Shown piece after piece: positions 9,901 to 18,682 of a stretch of DNA of 64,000 nt (the first letter of the stretch is position 1; each line of letters opens with the position of its first letter). The DNA is from Neorhizobium sp. (GTDB lineage Bacteria > Pseudomonadota > Alphaproteobacteria > Rhizobiales > Rhizobiaceae): assembly GCA_028283725.1 (NCBI GenBank), contig JAPWKC010000002.1, positions 529,025-593,024 of the forward strand. The letters are read 5' to 3'. Below the pieces are notes generated by a model, which was not told the origin of the DNA, searched no databases, and saw only the letters and a program-made list of their open reading frames with translations. Position numbers and translations under genes: made by a program.

Positions 9901-10142
9901 TGGGTGAGGAAGATGGCGACGATCTCTACGAGCGCGCCGTAAAAGTGGTGCTGCGCGACAAGAAGTGCTCGACCTCCTACATCCAGCGCCGTCTGTCGGT
10001 CGGTTATAACCGTGCCGCCTCGCTGGTCGAGCGGATGGAGCAGGAAGGCCTCGTCGGTCCGGCCAACCACGTCGGCAAGCGGTCGATCATCGCCGGTGGT
10101 GGTGATGGCGGCGCCGGCGATCCCTCGGGGTTCGACGCCTGA
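6915..10142 (+). CDS. ftsK: FtsK/SpoIIIE-family DNA translocase without membrane domain
   Basis: Up to 1075 residues. The C-terminal motor is a complete FtsK: Walker A GTTGSGKS near residue 714, Walker B YIVIIVDEMADLMM near 843, and a winged-helix gamma domain from about residue 1000 containing CSTSYIQRRLSVGYNRAA, which in FtsK reads polar KOPS sites. The N-terminus is hydrophilic, with none of the four transmembrane helices of classical FtsK. A Pro/Ala-rich low-complexity linker fills roughly residues 170-560. This resembles soluble translocases such as SftA, and a membrane-bound paralogue is expected elsewhere. The start is uncertain: ATG 6915 gives the longest frame, but ATG 6978 (MAQNRQELV, 1054 residues) has a very strong AGGAGGAGG five bases upstream and may be the true start. 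Confidence 0.92.
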   Translation: MRLSRSNFDGFHNNAEEEEAQMAQNRQELVRQAAQQHARELAELPVWQHAFVLGPNVRFTRTPENALPKRPHAETVAETETVSQHEIPMSVGQLEQMTAQPFMATMTVDHTPDLTRAYVDAKAAQRVSPAVLAATLAATAAPGARALVSELQREFSGQAPMSPVPQWDGTLSPADMYTQNPTGHGSMGMQHHAGSYRPMDAPAATDVSQAEAPHSEPTVAVAPRPTFKPSGLPPLLYKRPAPKPQAETPLPAETVPTVAAPVSTIAPITVPPTVPSDFRPLAMTEPTARPTAESGPAPADKPSLPSIVNLPDHLLWEVMSLGLAANDDSAPPAPAPIALPRRVSAASTTAVSVQAHAPAAAAVQPALPSARNFAATATMPRAYFNGAAGTPDPAAAAPQVPFGGYNAGSYNAYVARTAVAPPVKPSPAALIATAVATAAADEGAAVLRYRAMTLRAPTGAVPVAEQSIAASPAGVSPLAVQPPQAQTAALIVPPVASFEAMPAVAEQFPPAPVEHVEDAVVETSPSRPVVQKPASMSIRPQRRPATLMATLDVAMPDADDYDYPSPDLLQEPRGQQATVMTQEMLEQSAGLLESVLEDFGIKGEIVDVRSGPVVTLYEFEPAPGVKSSRVIGLSDDIARSMSALSARVAVVPGRNVIGIELPNPVRETVYFRELIESEPYVRTGFRLPLCLGKTIGGEPVIADLAKMPHLLVAGTTGSGKSVSVNTMILSLLYRMRPDECRLIMVDPKMLELSIYDGIPHLLTPVVTDPKKAVLALKWAVREMEDRYRKMSRLGVRNIDGYNVRVATARQKEETITISVPTGFDRATGETVFEDQALDLSPLPYIVIIVDEMADLMMVAGKDIEGAIQRLAQMARAAGIHLIMATQRPSVDVITGTIKANFPTRISFQVTSKIDSRTILGEQGAENLLGQGDMLHMMGGGRIARVHGPFVSDQEVEGIVAHLKMQGRPEYLGTVTEDTEEAPAKDEDAAVFDKSAMGEEDGDDLYERAVKVVLRDKKCSTSYIQRRLSVGYNRAASLVERMEQEGLVGPANHVGKRSIIAGGGDGGAGDPSGFDA

Positions 10143-10179
10143 CGCGGACGCCCGACACGCGATGTTTTCGACAATGATG

Positions 10180-10222
10180 ATAGGCCCGAAAATCGATTCT
10201 GATTTTCGGGCCTATGTTTTTT
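10180..10222 (+). terminator. Rho-independent terminator of ftsK
   Basis: A perfect 15-base stem, ATAGGCCCGAAAATC with GATTTTCGGGCCTAT, around a six-base loop, followed by GTTTTTT. The T-tract is on the plus strand. Confidence 0.9.
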
Positions 10223-10229
10223 AGGGGGG

Positions 10230-11573
10230 CTATGCTTTGCCGGTGGGCTCGATCGAATTGTCGAGCGCACGGGTCAGAACCAGCGCCAGGATCGTGCAGA
10301 TGGCACCGGAGATCAGGTAGCCGCCGATCAGGATGATGCCAAAGTTGCTGGCAAGCCCAAGCGCCACCAGTGGCGCAAAGCCTGCCCCCACCAGCCACGC
10401 GAGGTCGGAGGTGAGCGCCGATCCCGTATAGCGGTAGGTCTGTCCAAAACGCGACGATACCGCGCCCGAGGCCTGACCGAAGGACAGGCCGAGGATGGCG
10501 AAACCGAGGATGATGAAGACATCCTGTCCGGTAGCGCCGGCATTGAGCAGGAACGGTGCCGTGAAGCTGAACAGCGCGATGATGATCGCGCCGATCAGCA
10601 ATTGCCGACGACGCCCGAGCCTGTCGGCCATCAGTCCCGAGATGACAATCGCCGCAAAGCCGACGATGGCACCCACGACCTGAACGAACAGGAAGGATCC
10701 CGTCGTCTGCCCGCCGAACAATGTCACCCAGCTTAGCGGAAAGATGGTGACGAGGTGGAACATCGCAAAACTTGCCAGCGGCACGAAGGCGCCGAGGACG
10801 ATATCGAGCCCATGCACCTGCAGCACCTTGAGCACGGGTTGCGCTTCCAGCTCATGGCTTTCCAGCGCCTTGCCGAATTCCGGCGAGGCGACGATCCGCA
10901 GTCGGGCAAAGAGTGCGACGACATTGATTGCGAAAGCGCAGAAGAATGGATAGCGCCAGCCATAGTCGAGGAAATCCGCAGCTGACAGGCTGACCACGAA
11001 ATAGCCGAACAGGGCGCTGGCCAGCGCAAAGCCGACCGGGGCTCCCAATTGCGGCACCATTGCGTAGAAACCGCGGCGATTCGGCGGCGCATTGATCGCG
11101 AGCAATGACGCCAACCCGTCCCAAGCACCGCCAAGAGCAAATCCCTGCCCCAAGCGGAAGACGGCCAAGAGGATCGGCGCCCAGACGCCGATCGTCTCAT
11201 AACCCGGCAAGAATGCCATGGACGCTGTCGAACCTCCCAGAATGAGCAGCGCCAGGGTGAGTTTCGTGCCGCGCCCATAGGTGCGATCCACCCATGTGAA
11301 AGCCACAGACCCCACCGGGCGAGCCAGGAATGCCAGCGAGAAGAACGCGAAGGCATACAGGGTTCCGGTGACGGGATCGGGAGCGAACGGAAAGATAAGT
11401 CTGGGAAAAACCAGAACAGAAGCAATGCCGTAGACGAAGAAGTCGAAAAACTCCGACATACGGCCGATGACCACGCCAATGGCGATGTTTCCAGGCGAGA
11501 CCGGCTTATCCTCATGGATGTGCCGGGCGTCCTGTTCCATTGTCGTAGATGATGGACTGAGGGCATGCGCCAT
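10230..11573 (-). CDS. MFS transporter, metabolite:H+ symporter (MHS) type
   Basis: A 447-residue, 12-helix transporter of the major facilitator superfamily. The first helix contains GVVIGRMSEFFDFFVYGI, and the loop after helix 2 has ARPVGSVAFTWVDRTYGRGTK, characteristic of the MHS group that includes ProP, ShiA and dicarboxylate carriers. A second copy of the loop motif, GLMADRLGRRRQ, opens the second half. The start at 11573 (MAHALSP) has a near-perfect AAGGAGG six bases upstream; a more upstream start at 11636 lacks support. It is monocistronic, converging on ftsK. The substrate cannot be told from sequence; organic acids or osmolytes are likely. Confidence 0.85.
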   Translation of the reverse strand: MAHALSPSSTTMEQDARHIHEDKPVSPGNIAIGVVIGRMSEFFDFFVYGIASVLVFPRLIFPFAPDPVTGTLYAFAFFSLAFLARPVGSVAFTWVDRTYGRGTKLTLALLILGGSTASMAFLPGYETIGVWAPILLAVFRLGQGFALGGAWDGLASLLAINAPPNRRGFYAMVPQLGAPVGFALASALFGYFVVSLSAADFLDYGWRYPFFCAFAINVVALFARLRIVASPEFGKALESHELEAQPVLKVLQVHGLDIVLGAFVPLASFAMFHLVTIFPLSWVTLFGGQTTGSFLFVQVVGAIVGFAAIVISGLMADRLGRRRQLLIGAIIIALFSFTAPFLLNAGATGQDVFIILGFAILGLSFGQASGAVSSRFGQTYRYTGSALTSDLAWLVGAGFAPLVALGLASNFGIILIGGYLISGAICTILALVLTRALDNSIEPTGKA

Positions 11574-11872
11574 TGAAGCCTCCTTCTTCAAAATCGCACA
11601 TGTATGAGAATGTTGCCTTGTCGTTCTGTCAATCAAGGTTTTTTTGAGAATAAATAATGCTTTCGTCTTCGAGTTGAGCTAAGCAGTTCGCAATCTTGGA
11701 TGAGCCTGACCCACGGACTTGTTCGGGACAGCAGGTGACAAACTTCCATCTGCGCTGAGTCCGACCTTCAGCCGCGACGCGACATTATCGTGCATGCGAC
11801 AAATCACCTCATGGAGATTGGGGTGTCGCTCCTTTAGGCCGACTAGATAAATCGCAAGTTTCGAGCAGATCG
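11574..11872. other. Intergenic gap between the MHS transporter and cyoA
   Basis: About 300 bases between divergent genes. It must hold both promoters. It is AT-richer just upstream of the transporter (around 11630-11680). I see no convincing operator, hairpin with T-tract, or conserved small gene. Confidence 0.5.
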
Positions 11873-13018
11873 ATGTCAAAAATGTTGAAGCGTCTTTGCC
11901 AGCTTTCATTAGCAGCAACTATTCCGTTCCTTTCGGGTTGCGACATGGTCGTCATGTCGCCCTCGGGAGACATCGCAATCCAGCAGCGTGACCTGATCAT
12001 CGTTTCGACGATCCTCATGCTGCTGATCATCGTGCCAGTCATTTTTCTTACGCTGTACTTCGCCTGGCACTATCGCGGGTCGAACACCAGCGCCAAGTAT
12101 GACCCCAACTGGCACCATTCGACCCGCCTCGAGGTGGTGATCTGGGCAGCTCCGCTGGCCATCATCATTGCCCTCGGTGCGATCACCTGGATCAGCACCC
12201 ATCAGTTGGACCCCTATCGTCCGCTGGATCGTATCGCCGAAGGGCGCCCGGTCACGGCAGAAACCAAGCCGTTGCGCGTCCAGGTCGTCGCGCTCGACTG
12301 GAAGTGGCTGTTCTTCTATCCGGATCTCGGCATCGCCACGGTCAACGAACTGGCCGCCCCGGTCGATACCCCGATCAATTTCGAGATCACCGCAACGTCC
12401 GTGATGAACTCCTTCTACGTTCCCGCTCTCGCTGGCCAGATCTACGCCATGCCGGGCATGAACACGAAGCTGCACGCCGTCATCAACCATGCCGGCGAAT
12501 ATGAAGGCTTCTCGGCCAACTTCTCAGGCCCCGGCTTCTCCCACATGCGGTTCAAGTTCCACGGTCTCGACAAGGCCGGCTTCGACCAGTGGGTTGCCAC
12601 CGTCAAGCAGAACGGCACCGCGCTCAATACCGACGCCTACCTGAAGCTTGAAAAGCCGACCCAGAAGGTTCCGGTCACCTATTACGCTTCGGCGGACCAG
12701 GATCTCTACCACCGCATTCTCAACATGTGTGCGGAGCCCGGCAAGATGTGCATGGACGAAATGATGCATATCGACATGACCGGCGGTGCTGGCAAGGAAA
12801 GCCACGAGAACATGGAGAGGCTGAAGTACAAGGCAGCTCCGATCGACGAATACGGCGCGCCGCATGGCCCGTCGCTGAACGACGCGCCCGCGGCCGAAAG
12901 CAGCATGAACACGGGTGCACCGCAAAAGGAAGCAATGGCAACCACGTCCGGCATGGCTGACATGCCCGGCATGAGCCATGGCGACGCACACGGCGCCGCC
13001 GCGCATTCCAAGAACTGA
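11873..13018 (+). CDS. cyoA: Cytochrome o ubiquinol oxidase subunit II
   Basis: A 381-residue membrane lipoprotein. The N-terminal signal ends at the lipobox LSGC (Cys about 23). Two transmembrane helices follow, then a periplasmic cupredoxin-like domain without the CuA-binding cysteines, as expected for quinol oxidases. The C-terminal portion is unusually long and rich in Met, His and acidic residues, including MCMDEMMHIDM and the tail GMADMPGMSHGDAHGAAAH. It is the first gene of cyoABCD, which encodes a proton-pumping terminal oxidase transferring electrons from ubiquinol to oxygen. An alternative start (MLKRLCQ) lies three codons in. Neither start has a strong ribosome site. Confidence 0.95.
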   Translation: MSKMLKRLCQLSLAATIPFLSGCDMVVMSPSGDIAIQQRDLIIVSTILMLLIIVPVIFLTLYFAWHYRGSNTSAKYDPNWHHSTRLEVVIWAAPLAIIIALGAITWISTHQLDPYRPLDRIAEGRPVTAETKPLRVQVVALDWKWLFFYPDLGIATVNELAAPVDTPINFEITATSVMNSFYVPALAGQIYAMPGMNTKLHAVINHAGEYEGFSANFSGPGFSHMRFKFHGLDKAGFDQWVATVKQNGTALNTDAYLKLEKPTQKVPVTYYASADQDLYHRILNMCAEPGKMCMDEMMHIDMTGGAGKESHENMERLKYKAAPIDEYGAPHGPSLNDAPAAESSMNTGAPQKEAMATTSGMADMPGMSHGDAHGAAAHSKN

Positions 13019-13066
13019 CGCGGATCACGCGCCTATAGAATAACGAACAGACGGATTACCCCATCC

Positions 13067-15070
13067 ATGTTTTCGGATCCTGACATTCAAAAGATGATCT
13101 TTGGTAGGTTGACGCTCGACGCGATCCCCTACCACGAGCCCATCCTTGTCGCGACTTTCGCCGCCGTCGCCGTTGGTGGCCTCGCAGTCGTCGCACTCAT
13201 CACCTACCTCAAGTTCTGGGGGCCGTTGTGGCATAACTGGGTCACCAGTATCGACCACAAAAAAATCGGCATCATGTACATCATCCTGGCCATCGTGATG
13301 CTGCTTCGCGGCTTCGCGGATGCCATCATGATGCGTCTCCAGCAGGCCATCGCCTTCAACGGCAACGAAGGGTATCTACCGCCCTTCCACTATGACCAGG
13401 TCTTCACCGCCCATGGCGTGATCATGATCTTCTTCGTCGCGATGCCTTTCGTGACGGGCTTCATGAACTTCGTCGTGCCGTTACAGATCGGCGCACGCGA
13501 CGTGTCGTTCCCCTTCCTGAACAACTTCTCGTTCTGGATGACGACGGCCGGTGCGATCATCGTCATGTTGTCGCTGTTCGTCGGTGAATTCGCTCGTACG
13601 GGCTGGCTGGCCTACCCGCCGCTCTCCGGCGCTGCCTACAGCCCGGGTGTCGGTGTCGACTATTACATCTGGGGTCTGCAGATCGCCGGTGTGGGTACGA
13701 CGCTGTCGGGGATCAACCTGATCGCCACGATCGTGAAGATGCGTGCTCCGGGCATGACCTTCATGAAGATGCCGATCTTCACCTGGACCGCGCTCTGCAC
13801 CAACATCCTGATCGTCGCATCCTTCCCGATCCTGACGGCCACGCTCGTCCTGATGACGCTCGACCGTTACATCGGCACGAACTTCTTCACGAACGACTTG
13901 GGCGGCAACCCGATGATGTACGTGAACCTGATCTGGATCTGGGGTCACCCGGAAGTCTACATCCTGATCCTGCCGGCTTTCGGCATCTTCTCGGAAATCG
14001 TCGCGACCTTCTCCTCGAAGCGCCTCTTCGGCTACGCCTCGATGGTTTACGCCACCTGCGTGATCATGGTCCTGTCCTACGTCGTATGGCTGCACCACTT
14101 CTTCACCATGGGTTCGGGCGCATCGGTCAATGCCTTCTTCGGCATCACCACGATGATCATCTCGATCCCGACCGGCGCAAAGCTGTTCAACTGGCTGTTC
14201 ACGATCTATCGCGGTCGCGTTCGCTATGACGTGCCGATGCTCTGGACGATCGGCTTCATGGTGACCTTCACCATCGGTGGTATGACGGGCGTCATGCTTG
14301 CTGTCCCGCCGGCCGACTTCGTGCTCCACAACTCGCTCTTCCTGATTGCCCACTTCCACAACGTCATCATCGGCGGCGTGCTGTTCGGCATGCTGGCGGG
14401 CGTGAACTACTGGTTCCCGAAGGCCTTCGGCTTCAAGCTGGATGAATTCTGGGGCAAGATGTCCTTCTGGTTCTGGCTGATCGGCTTCTACTTCGCCTTC
14501 ATGCCGCTCTACGTGCTCGGCCTGATGGGCGTGACCCGCCGCGTCTCGCAGTTCGAAGATCCTTCGCTGCAGATCTGGTTCGTCATCGCCGCCTTCGGCG
14601 CCGTGCTGATCGCCATCGGTATCGCCTGTTTCCTCATCCAGCTCGTCGTTTCGTTCCGTCGCCGCGAAGAGTTGAAGGATGAGACCGGTGACCCGTGGAA
14701 CGGCCGTACGCTGGAATGGTCGACGTCTTCGCCGCCGCCGCAGTACAACTTCGCCTTCACGCCGATCGTCTACGATCACGATGGCTGGTACGACATGAAG
14801 GAACGCGGCTACGTCCGTCCGCTGGAAGGCTACATCCCGATCCATATGCCGAAGAACACCGGCATGGGCGCGATCCTCGCTTTCTTCGCCTTGATCTGCG
14901 GTTTCGCCCTGATCTGGTACATCTGGTGGCTCGCTGCCGTGACCTTCGTGATCATGATCGGCCTCGGCATCTGGCACACCTTCAACTACGATCGCGATTT
15001 CCACATTCCGGCCGAAGAAGTGACGGCAGTGGAAAACGAGCGTACCGAACTGCTCGCAAAGCAGGTGTGA
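13067..15070 (+). CDS. cyoB: Cytochrome o ubiquinol oxidase subunit I
   Basis: The 667-residue catalytic subunit of the heme-copper oxidase, holding the low-spin heme, heme o3 and CuB. Around 15 hydrophobic helices are visible. Ligand-bearing segments include [11 protein letters not shown] (heme His), [12 protein letters not shown] (CuB His with the cross-linked Tyr), WLHHFFTMG (two CuB His) and [11 protein letters not shown] (heme His pair). These match the cyoB family end to end. It starts 48 bases after the cyoA stop, and cyoC follows after four bases. Codon use is strongly biased toward C-ending codons, suggesting high expression. Confidence 0.97.
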   Translation: MFSDPDIQKMIFGRLTLDAIPYHEPILVATFAAVAVGGLAVVALITYLKFWGPLWHNWVTSIDHKKIGIMYIILAIVMLLRGFADAIMMRLQQAIAFNGNEGYLPPFHYDQVFTAHGVIMIFFVAMPFVTGFMNFVVPLQIGARDVSFPFLNNFSFWMTTAGAIIVMLSLFVGEFARTGWLAYPPLSGAAYSPGVGVDYYIWGLQIAGVGTTLSGINLIATIVKMRAPGMTFMKMPIFTWTALCTNILIVASFPILTATLVLMTLDRYIGTNFFTNDLGGNPMMYVNLIWIWGHPEVYILILPAFGIFSEIVATFSSKRLFGYASMVYATCVIMVLSYVVWLHHFFTMGSGASVNAFFGITTMIISIPTGAKLFNWLFTIYRGRVRYDVPMLWTIGFMVTFTIGGMTGVMLAVPPADFVLHNSLFLIAHFHNVIIGGVLFGMLAGVNYWFPKAFGFKLDEFWGKMSFWFWLIGFYFAFMPLYVLGLMGVTRRVSQFEDPSLQIWFVIAAFGAVLIAIGIACFLIQLVVSFRRREELKDETGDPWNGRTLEWSTSSPPPQYNFAFTPIVYDHDGWYDMKERGYVRPLEGYIPIHMPKNTGMGAILAFFALICGFALIWYIWWLAAVTFVIMIGLGIWHTFNYDRDFHIPAEEVTAVENERTELLAKQV

Positions 15071-15074
15071 GACC

Positions 15075-15695
15075 ATGAGCGTTACGAAAATCGACACTGC
15101 GGAAAAGCCGCAATTCTACCTGACGGAAGAACATCATCCGGAAGGCAGCACGAACCTCGGGTTCTGGCTGTACATCATGAGCGACTGCTTGATCTTCGCG
15201 ATCCTGTTCGCCACCTATGCCGTCGTCGGCCGCAATTATGCGGCCGGCCCTTCGCCGGCCGATCTGTTCGAGCTGCCGCTCGTTGCCGTCAACACGGCGA
15301 TGCTGCTGTTCTCGTCGATCACCTACGGTTTCGCCATGCTGCAGATGGAGCGTGGCGGCAAGGCGGAAACGCTGTTCTGGCTGGCGGTCACTGCCGTCTT
15401 CGGCGCGATCTTCATCGGGCTCGAACTCTATGAGTTCGTCAACCTGATCCATGAAGGTGCCGGCCCGCAGCGTTCGGCCTTCCTGTCGGCGTTCTTCACG
15501 CTCGTCGGTACCCACGGTCTGCACGTGACCTTCGGTATCGTCTGGCTGCTGACGCTGATGACCCAGGTCGCCAAGCACGGTCTCGTTCCGGCAAACAAGC
15601 GTCGCCTGATGTGCCTTTCGATGTTCTGGCACTTCCTCGACGTCGTCTGGATCGGCGTATTTTCCTTCGTCTACCTGATGGGAGTTGTCGGATGA
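15075..15695 (+). CDS. cyoC: Cytochrome o ubiquinol oxidase subunit III
   Basis: A 206-residue polytopic membrane protein with five hydrophobic helices, matching the COX3/CyoC family. Recognisable features are the start of helix 1, [20 protein letters not shown], and [15 protein letters not shown] near the C-terminus. It stabilises the binuclear-centre subunit. It begins four bases after the cyoB stop and its TGA overlaps the cyoD ATG, indicating tight coupling. Confidence 0.95.
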   Translation: MSVTKIDTAEKPQFYLTEEHHPEGSTNLGFWLYIMSDCLIFAILFATYAVVGRNYAAGPSPADLFELPLVAVNTAMLLFSSITYGFAMLQMERGGKAETLFWLAVTAVFGAIFIGLELYEFVNLIHEGAGPQRSAFLSAFFTLVGTHGLHVTFGIVWLLTLMTQVAKHGLVPANKRRLMCLSMFWHFLDVVWIGVFSFVYLMGVVG

Positions 15696-16099
15696 CCACC
15701 CACTCGCACACCCACGACGACCATCACGGTCACAGCCATGATCACCACGGTCATGGCGGCCATGAGGCTGCACACGGCTCGTTCAAGAGCTACATGATCG
15801 GCTTTGTCCTGTCGGTCATCCTGACGGCGATCCCGTTCTGGCTGGTCATGGCTGATGTCTTCGACAGCAAGTCTGCAACCGTTGCCGCAGTCATGATCCT
15901 CGGCGCGGTCCAGATCGTCGTCCACATGATCTACTTCCTGCACATGAACACCAAGTCCGAAGGCGGCTGGATCATGATGGCGGCGATCTTCACGATCGTC
16001 CTCGTCGTCATCTGCCTCACCGGCTCGCTGTGGGTCATGCATCATCTCAACGCGAACATGATGACCATGTCGCCCGAGATGATGAAGAACATGCCCTAA
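15692..16099 (+). CDS. cyoD: Cytochrome o ubiquinol oxidase subunit IV with His-rich N-terminus
   Basis: A 135-residue protein with three transmembrane helices, the assembly/stability subunit of the oxidase. The helices and the motif [14 protein letters not shown] are typical of CyoD. Before helix 1, residues 3-28 form a histidine-dense stretch ([21 protein letters not shown]), which looks metal-binding and is much richer than in the Escherichia coli subunit. The start at 15692 overlaps the cyoC stop (ATGA). An in-frame upstream start at 15611 lies inside cyoC and is not used. A terminator follows about 70 bases downstream. Confidence 0.93.
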   Translation: MTTHSHTHDDHHGHSHDHHGHGGHEAAHGSFKSYMIGFVLSVILTAIPFWLVMADVFDSKSATVAAVMILGAVQIVVHMIYFLHMNTKSEGGWIMMAAIFTIVLVVICLTGSLWVMHHLNANMMTMSPEMMKNMP

Positions 16100-16168
16100 G
16101 TGGCATGACCGACGGATGGATGTCGCGACCGAGAGGCTGCGACGCCAGTCCGCCGGATAGAAAATCTG

Positions 16169-16207
16169 GAGCGCCGTGTGTCCTTGCAGGGCGTGCGGCG
16201 CTCTTTT
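16169..16207 (+). terminator. Rho-independent terminator of cyoABCD
   Basis: GAGCGCC pairs with GGCGCTC over a 21-base loop that can itself fold, followed by TTTT. It separates cyoABCD from the SURF1 gene, so some read-through or a separate promoter would be needed for the latter. Confidence 0.65.
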
Positions 16208-16240
16208 CATTCTCAGACTGCCATATTATCGGGTGACCAC

Positions 16241-16975
16241 ATGACCGCCGTTCCTTCAACCGAGGGCCGGAAGCCGGGCTTCGTTCTTCTCGCTTTCCTC
16301 GTCTTTGCCGCAGCCGTCTTCGTCTGCCTCGGCATCTGGCAGGTGGAGCGCCTGCAATGGAAGCTCGATCTCATTGCTCGCGTAGATGCGCGGGTGCACG
16401 CAGCGCCGACAGCGCCCCCCACCGACCAGCAATGGTATGCGGGCCAGCCGCAGGATTTCGAATACCGCCATGTTAAAGCGCACGGTTCGTTCGATCATGT
16501 CCACGAGACCTATGTTCAGGCGGTGACGGAACTCGGTCCGGGATACTGGGTGATGACGCCGCTCGACCGCGCCGATGGTCCCACCATCCTGATCAACCGC
16601 GGCTTCGTGCCGAGCGATAAGCGCGATCCGGGGACGCGGGCAGCTGGCCAGGTTGCCGGAGAGGTCACCGTGACGGGCCTGCTGAGGATCAGCGAACCGA
16701 AGGGCGGTTTCCTGCGCTCGAACGATCCGGCGGCCGGCCGGTGGTACTCGCGCGATGTCGCAGCAATCGCTCAGGACAGAAAGCTCGGCGATACCGAGCC
16801 CTATTTCATCGATGCTGATGATACCGCCAATCCGGGTGGCTATCCGGTCGGCGGGCTCACCGTCATCCGCTTCCCCAACAGCCACCTGAGCTATGCGATC
16901 ACCTGGTTTTCCATGGCGCTTCTGGCGCTCGGAGCTGCCGGTTATTGCTGGCGGCTGCGCAAGACGGCCCGCTGA
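16241..16975 (+). CDS. SURF1-family heme-copper oxidase assembly protein
   Basis: A 244-residue protein with an N-terminal transmembrane helix (FVLLAFLVFAAAVFVCLGIW) followed by the typical QVERLQWKLDLI, a periplasmic loop domain, and a C-terminal transmembrane helix after NSHLSYAITWFSMAL. SURF1 proteins assist assembly and heme insertion in terminal oxidases, which fits its place after cyoABCD. The start at 16241 (MTAVPSTEGRK) is favoured by GGGTGA just upstream; an upstream start at 16178 lies within the terminator region. No cyoE (heme o synthase) is present in the window. Confidence 0.9.
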   Translation: MTAVPSTEGRKPGFVLLAFLVFAAAVFVCLGIWQVERLQWKLDLIARVDARVHAAPTAPPTDQQWYAGQPQDFEYRHVKAHGSFDHVHETYVQAVTELGPGYWVMTPLDRADGPTILINRGFVPSDKRDPGTRAAGQVAGEVTVTGLLRISEPKGGFLRSNDPAAGRWYSRDVAAIAQDRKLGDTEPYFIDADDTANPGGYPVGGLTVIRFPNSHLSYAITWFSMALLALGAAGYCWRLRKTAR

Positions 16976-17011
16976 TCGGGCCGCTCGACGGAGAGAAGGG
17001 TACTGTACCCT

Positions 17012-17281
17012 TCAGTCCTCCTGCGTCTCATCCGTATCGAGAAGAGCATCGAACACTTCGATGAGCGCGTCGACGATCGCCTGGCCAAGCGCGTTGCCAC
17101 TCTCGGCGATCTTGCCGTCGTCCATGTCGCGCGCGGCAAGCGCAAGGTTGCCGCCCTGATCGACGACAATGGCGCGGGCGCGCTCGATGGCCCATTGGGC
17201 AAAGTCGGCGCGGTTTTCGATCGTCATCGTGTCCATATTCGCATCCACCTGTTCACCAATTGTTGAGTATTTCTGCGCCAT
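17012..17281 (-). CDS. Hypothetical protein, predicted helical
   Basis: Up to 89 residues from ATG 17281 (MAQKYSTIGEQ). A shorter start at 17236 (MDTMTIENRADF, 74 residues) has AGGTGG eight bases upstream and may be the real one. The protein is hydrophilic and predicted helical, with the conserved-looking FAQWAIERARAIVVDQGG and an acidic end, ALLDTDETQED. No known domain was recognised. It lies convergent to the SURF1 gene with a 36-base gap. Confidence 0.5.
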   Translation of the reverse strand: MAQKYSTIGEQVDANMDTMTIENRADFAQWAIERARAIVVDQGGNLALAARDMDDGKIAESGNALGQAIVDALIEVFDALLDTDETQED

Positions 17282-17484
17282 AAGTCTCACAGCGCGTTGA
17301 GTATTGCGTACGCGCTACCGTAACGCCGCGCCCGGATCAACAGGGCGATACCGCGCAGCGTCCGGCAGGTCGCCGGGCAAATCCACCAAACTGATGATTT
17401 TCGATTGGCAATGATGCGACGGGCGTCCGCCCACGCATCGTCTGGCGTTGCCGCCGGGCAGACGGGCGTACAACAGCCCATGGA

Positions 17485-17510
17485 ACGGACCGCAGGGACT
17501 GGCGGTCCGT
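17485..17510 (-). terminator. Terminator-like hairpin after fbp
   Basis: A perfect nine-base stem, ACGGACCGC with GCGGTCCGT, around an eight-base loop, 19 bases past the fbp stop. The T-tract on the minus strand is weak (TTCC), so it may stabilise the 3' end rather than terminate alone. Confidence 0.5.
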
Positions 17511-17528
17511 GCGCAAGCCCGTGACGGT

Positions 17529-18485
17529 TCAGGCCGGTTCGGCCACCTTGGCAGCCGTGTAAGCCCCGGCGATCTTGTTCACCTCCACCCGCGACCCGAA
17601 GATGACAGGCACGCGCTGATGCAGTGCCGTCGGCTTGACGTCGAGAATGCCGATATCGCCGACGATCGCAGCGCCACCGGCGGCTTCGACCAGAAGGCCC
17701 ATCGGATTGCCTTCGTAGAGCAGCCGCAGACGGCCGCCGGAGGTGGGCTTGTGACGATCGGCGGGGTAGAGGAACACGCCGCCGCGATTGAAGATCCGGT
17801 AGGCGTCGGCCACCATGGAACCGACCCAGCGCATGTTGTAGCCGGCATCGATCGATTGCTCGATATAGCGCGCCACGACGTCATCCCAGGAGGCACGGCG
17901 GGCGGCATTGATGGCGAATTCCTTGGTCTCGGGCACGATCTTCACGTCGGATGCCGTCATCACGTAAGTACCGCTATCGTCCAGCGTGAAGATCTGCACG
18001 CCCTTGCCGGTGGTGATGACGAGACAGGTCTGCGGGCCATAGGCGGCAAAGCCGGCAACGATCTGGCTGCGGCCGGTCTGCAGCAGGTCCGCCGACGACG
18101 TGGCCGGGACGACCGAGAAGATGGTGCCGACAGTGACGTTGACGTCGAGATTGGACGAGCCGTCGAGCGGATCGAAGATGACGGCGTATTTGCCGTCGGC
18201 ATGCACGGGAACTTCGCTGTCCAGTTCTTCCGAGACCGCAAAGGAGACGGCGGCAGATGCCTTGCAGGCATCCAGCATGATATCGTTGGAGAGAATATCG
18301 AGCGGTTTTTGCGTTTCGCCCTGGACGTTGACAACGTCGGTCGCGCCGCTCAGGCCGCTCAGCGAGGATGTGCGCAGCGTGTCCGAAATCCGTCTGGTGG
18401 CATCGGCGATGTTGCCAAGCAGCGCGACAAGACCATCGTCGAGCGTGCCTTTGAGGCTATCCAGATAAGTTTCGAACGTCGTCAT
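17529..18485 (-). CDS. fbp: Fructose-1,6-bisphosphatase class I
   Basis: A 318-residue enzyme hydrolysing fructose 1,6-bisphosphate to fructose 6-phosphate in gluconeogenesis. Metal-site motifs are present: SEELDSEVP with the acidic metal ligand, and VIFDPLDGSSNLDVNV, the family signature with DPLDGSS. The C-terminal GGRLRLLYEGNPMGLLVEAAGG matches the substrate-binding Lys/Arg and Glu region. The start at 18485 (MTTFETYLDSL) lies eight bases after GGGAG; a second ATG two codons upstream (18491) would overlap the ribosome site. The gene lies downstream of the glycerate kinase gene on the same strand with a 197-base gap. Confidence 0.95.
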   Translation of the reverse strand: MTTFETYLDSLKGTLDDGLVALLGNIADATRRISDTLRTSSLSGLSGATDVVNVQGETQKPLDILSNDIMLDACKASAAVSFAVSEELDSEVPVHADGKYAVIFDPLDGSSNLDVNVTVGTIFSVVPATSSADLLQTGRSQIVAGFAAYGPQTCLVITTGKGVQIFTLDDSGTYVMTASDVKIVPETKEFAINAARRASWDDVVARYIEQSIDAGYNMRWVGSMVADAYRIFNRGGVFLYPADRHKPTSGGRLRLLYEGNPMGLLVEAAGGAAIVGDIGILDVKPTALHQRVPVIFGSRVEVNKIAGAYTAAKVAEPA

Positions 18486-18682
18486 CGGCATCTCTCCCTT
18501 GATGTTCGCAGGACTTGAATACGGTGAACGACCGGCCGGGAAAAGGTCCCAAGCCGCGCCTGCCCCGCAAATTTTGCGCAAGCGTAGCGAATTTCCGCAC
18601 TGCGGTAAATGCATGAAAAACAACGGCTTTGAAGTCGCGACTCAATCGATTGAAAAGGCAGGCTGGCAAGATTCACGTGCGA

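Noticed and set aside
8607..10070. A 487-codon open frame antisense to the ftsK motor
   Set aside because: Mirror image of a strongly biased coding region; no motif and no ribosome site.
10230..11573. Assigning the MHS transporter as a protocatechuate or shikimate carrier
   Set aside because: It is 9 kb from the pca genes and the sequence does not fix the substrate.
11679..11918. A 79-codon minus-strand frame upstream of cyoA
   Set aside because: It overlaps the cyoA signal peptide, with no ribosome site and no recognisable family.
13481..15097. A 538-codon open frame antisense to cyoB
   Set aside because: Its composition is the shadow of a high-GC gene (strings of Arg, Asp, His, Glu), with no family resemblance. 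The plus-strand frame is unmistakably cyoB.
17287..17481. A 64-codon minus-strand frame after the small helical gene
   Set aside because: It is Trp/Cys/Arg-rich with no ribosome site or homology; probably chance.
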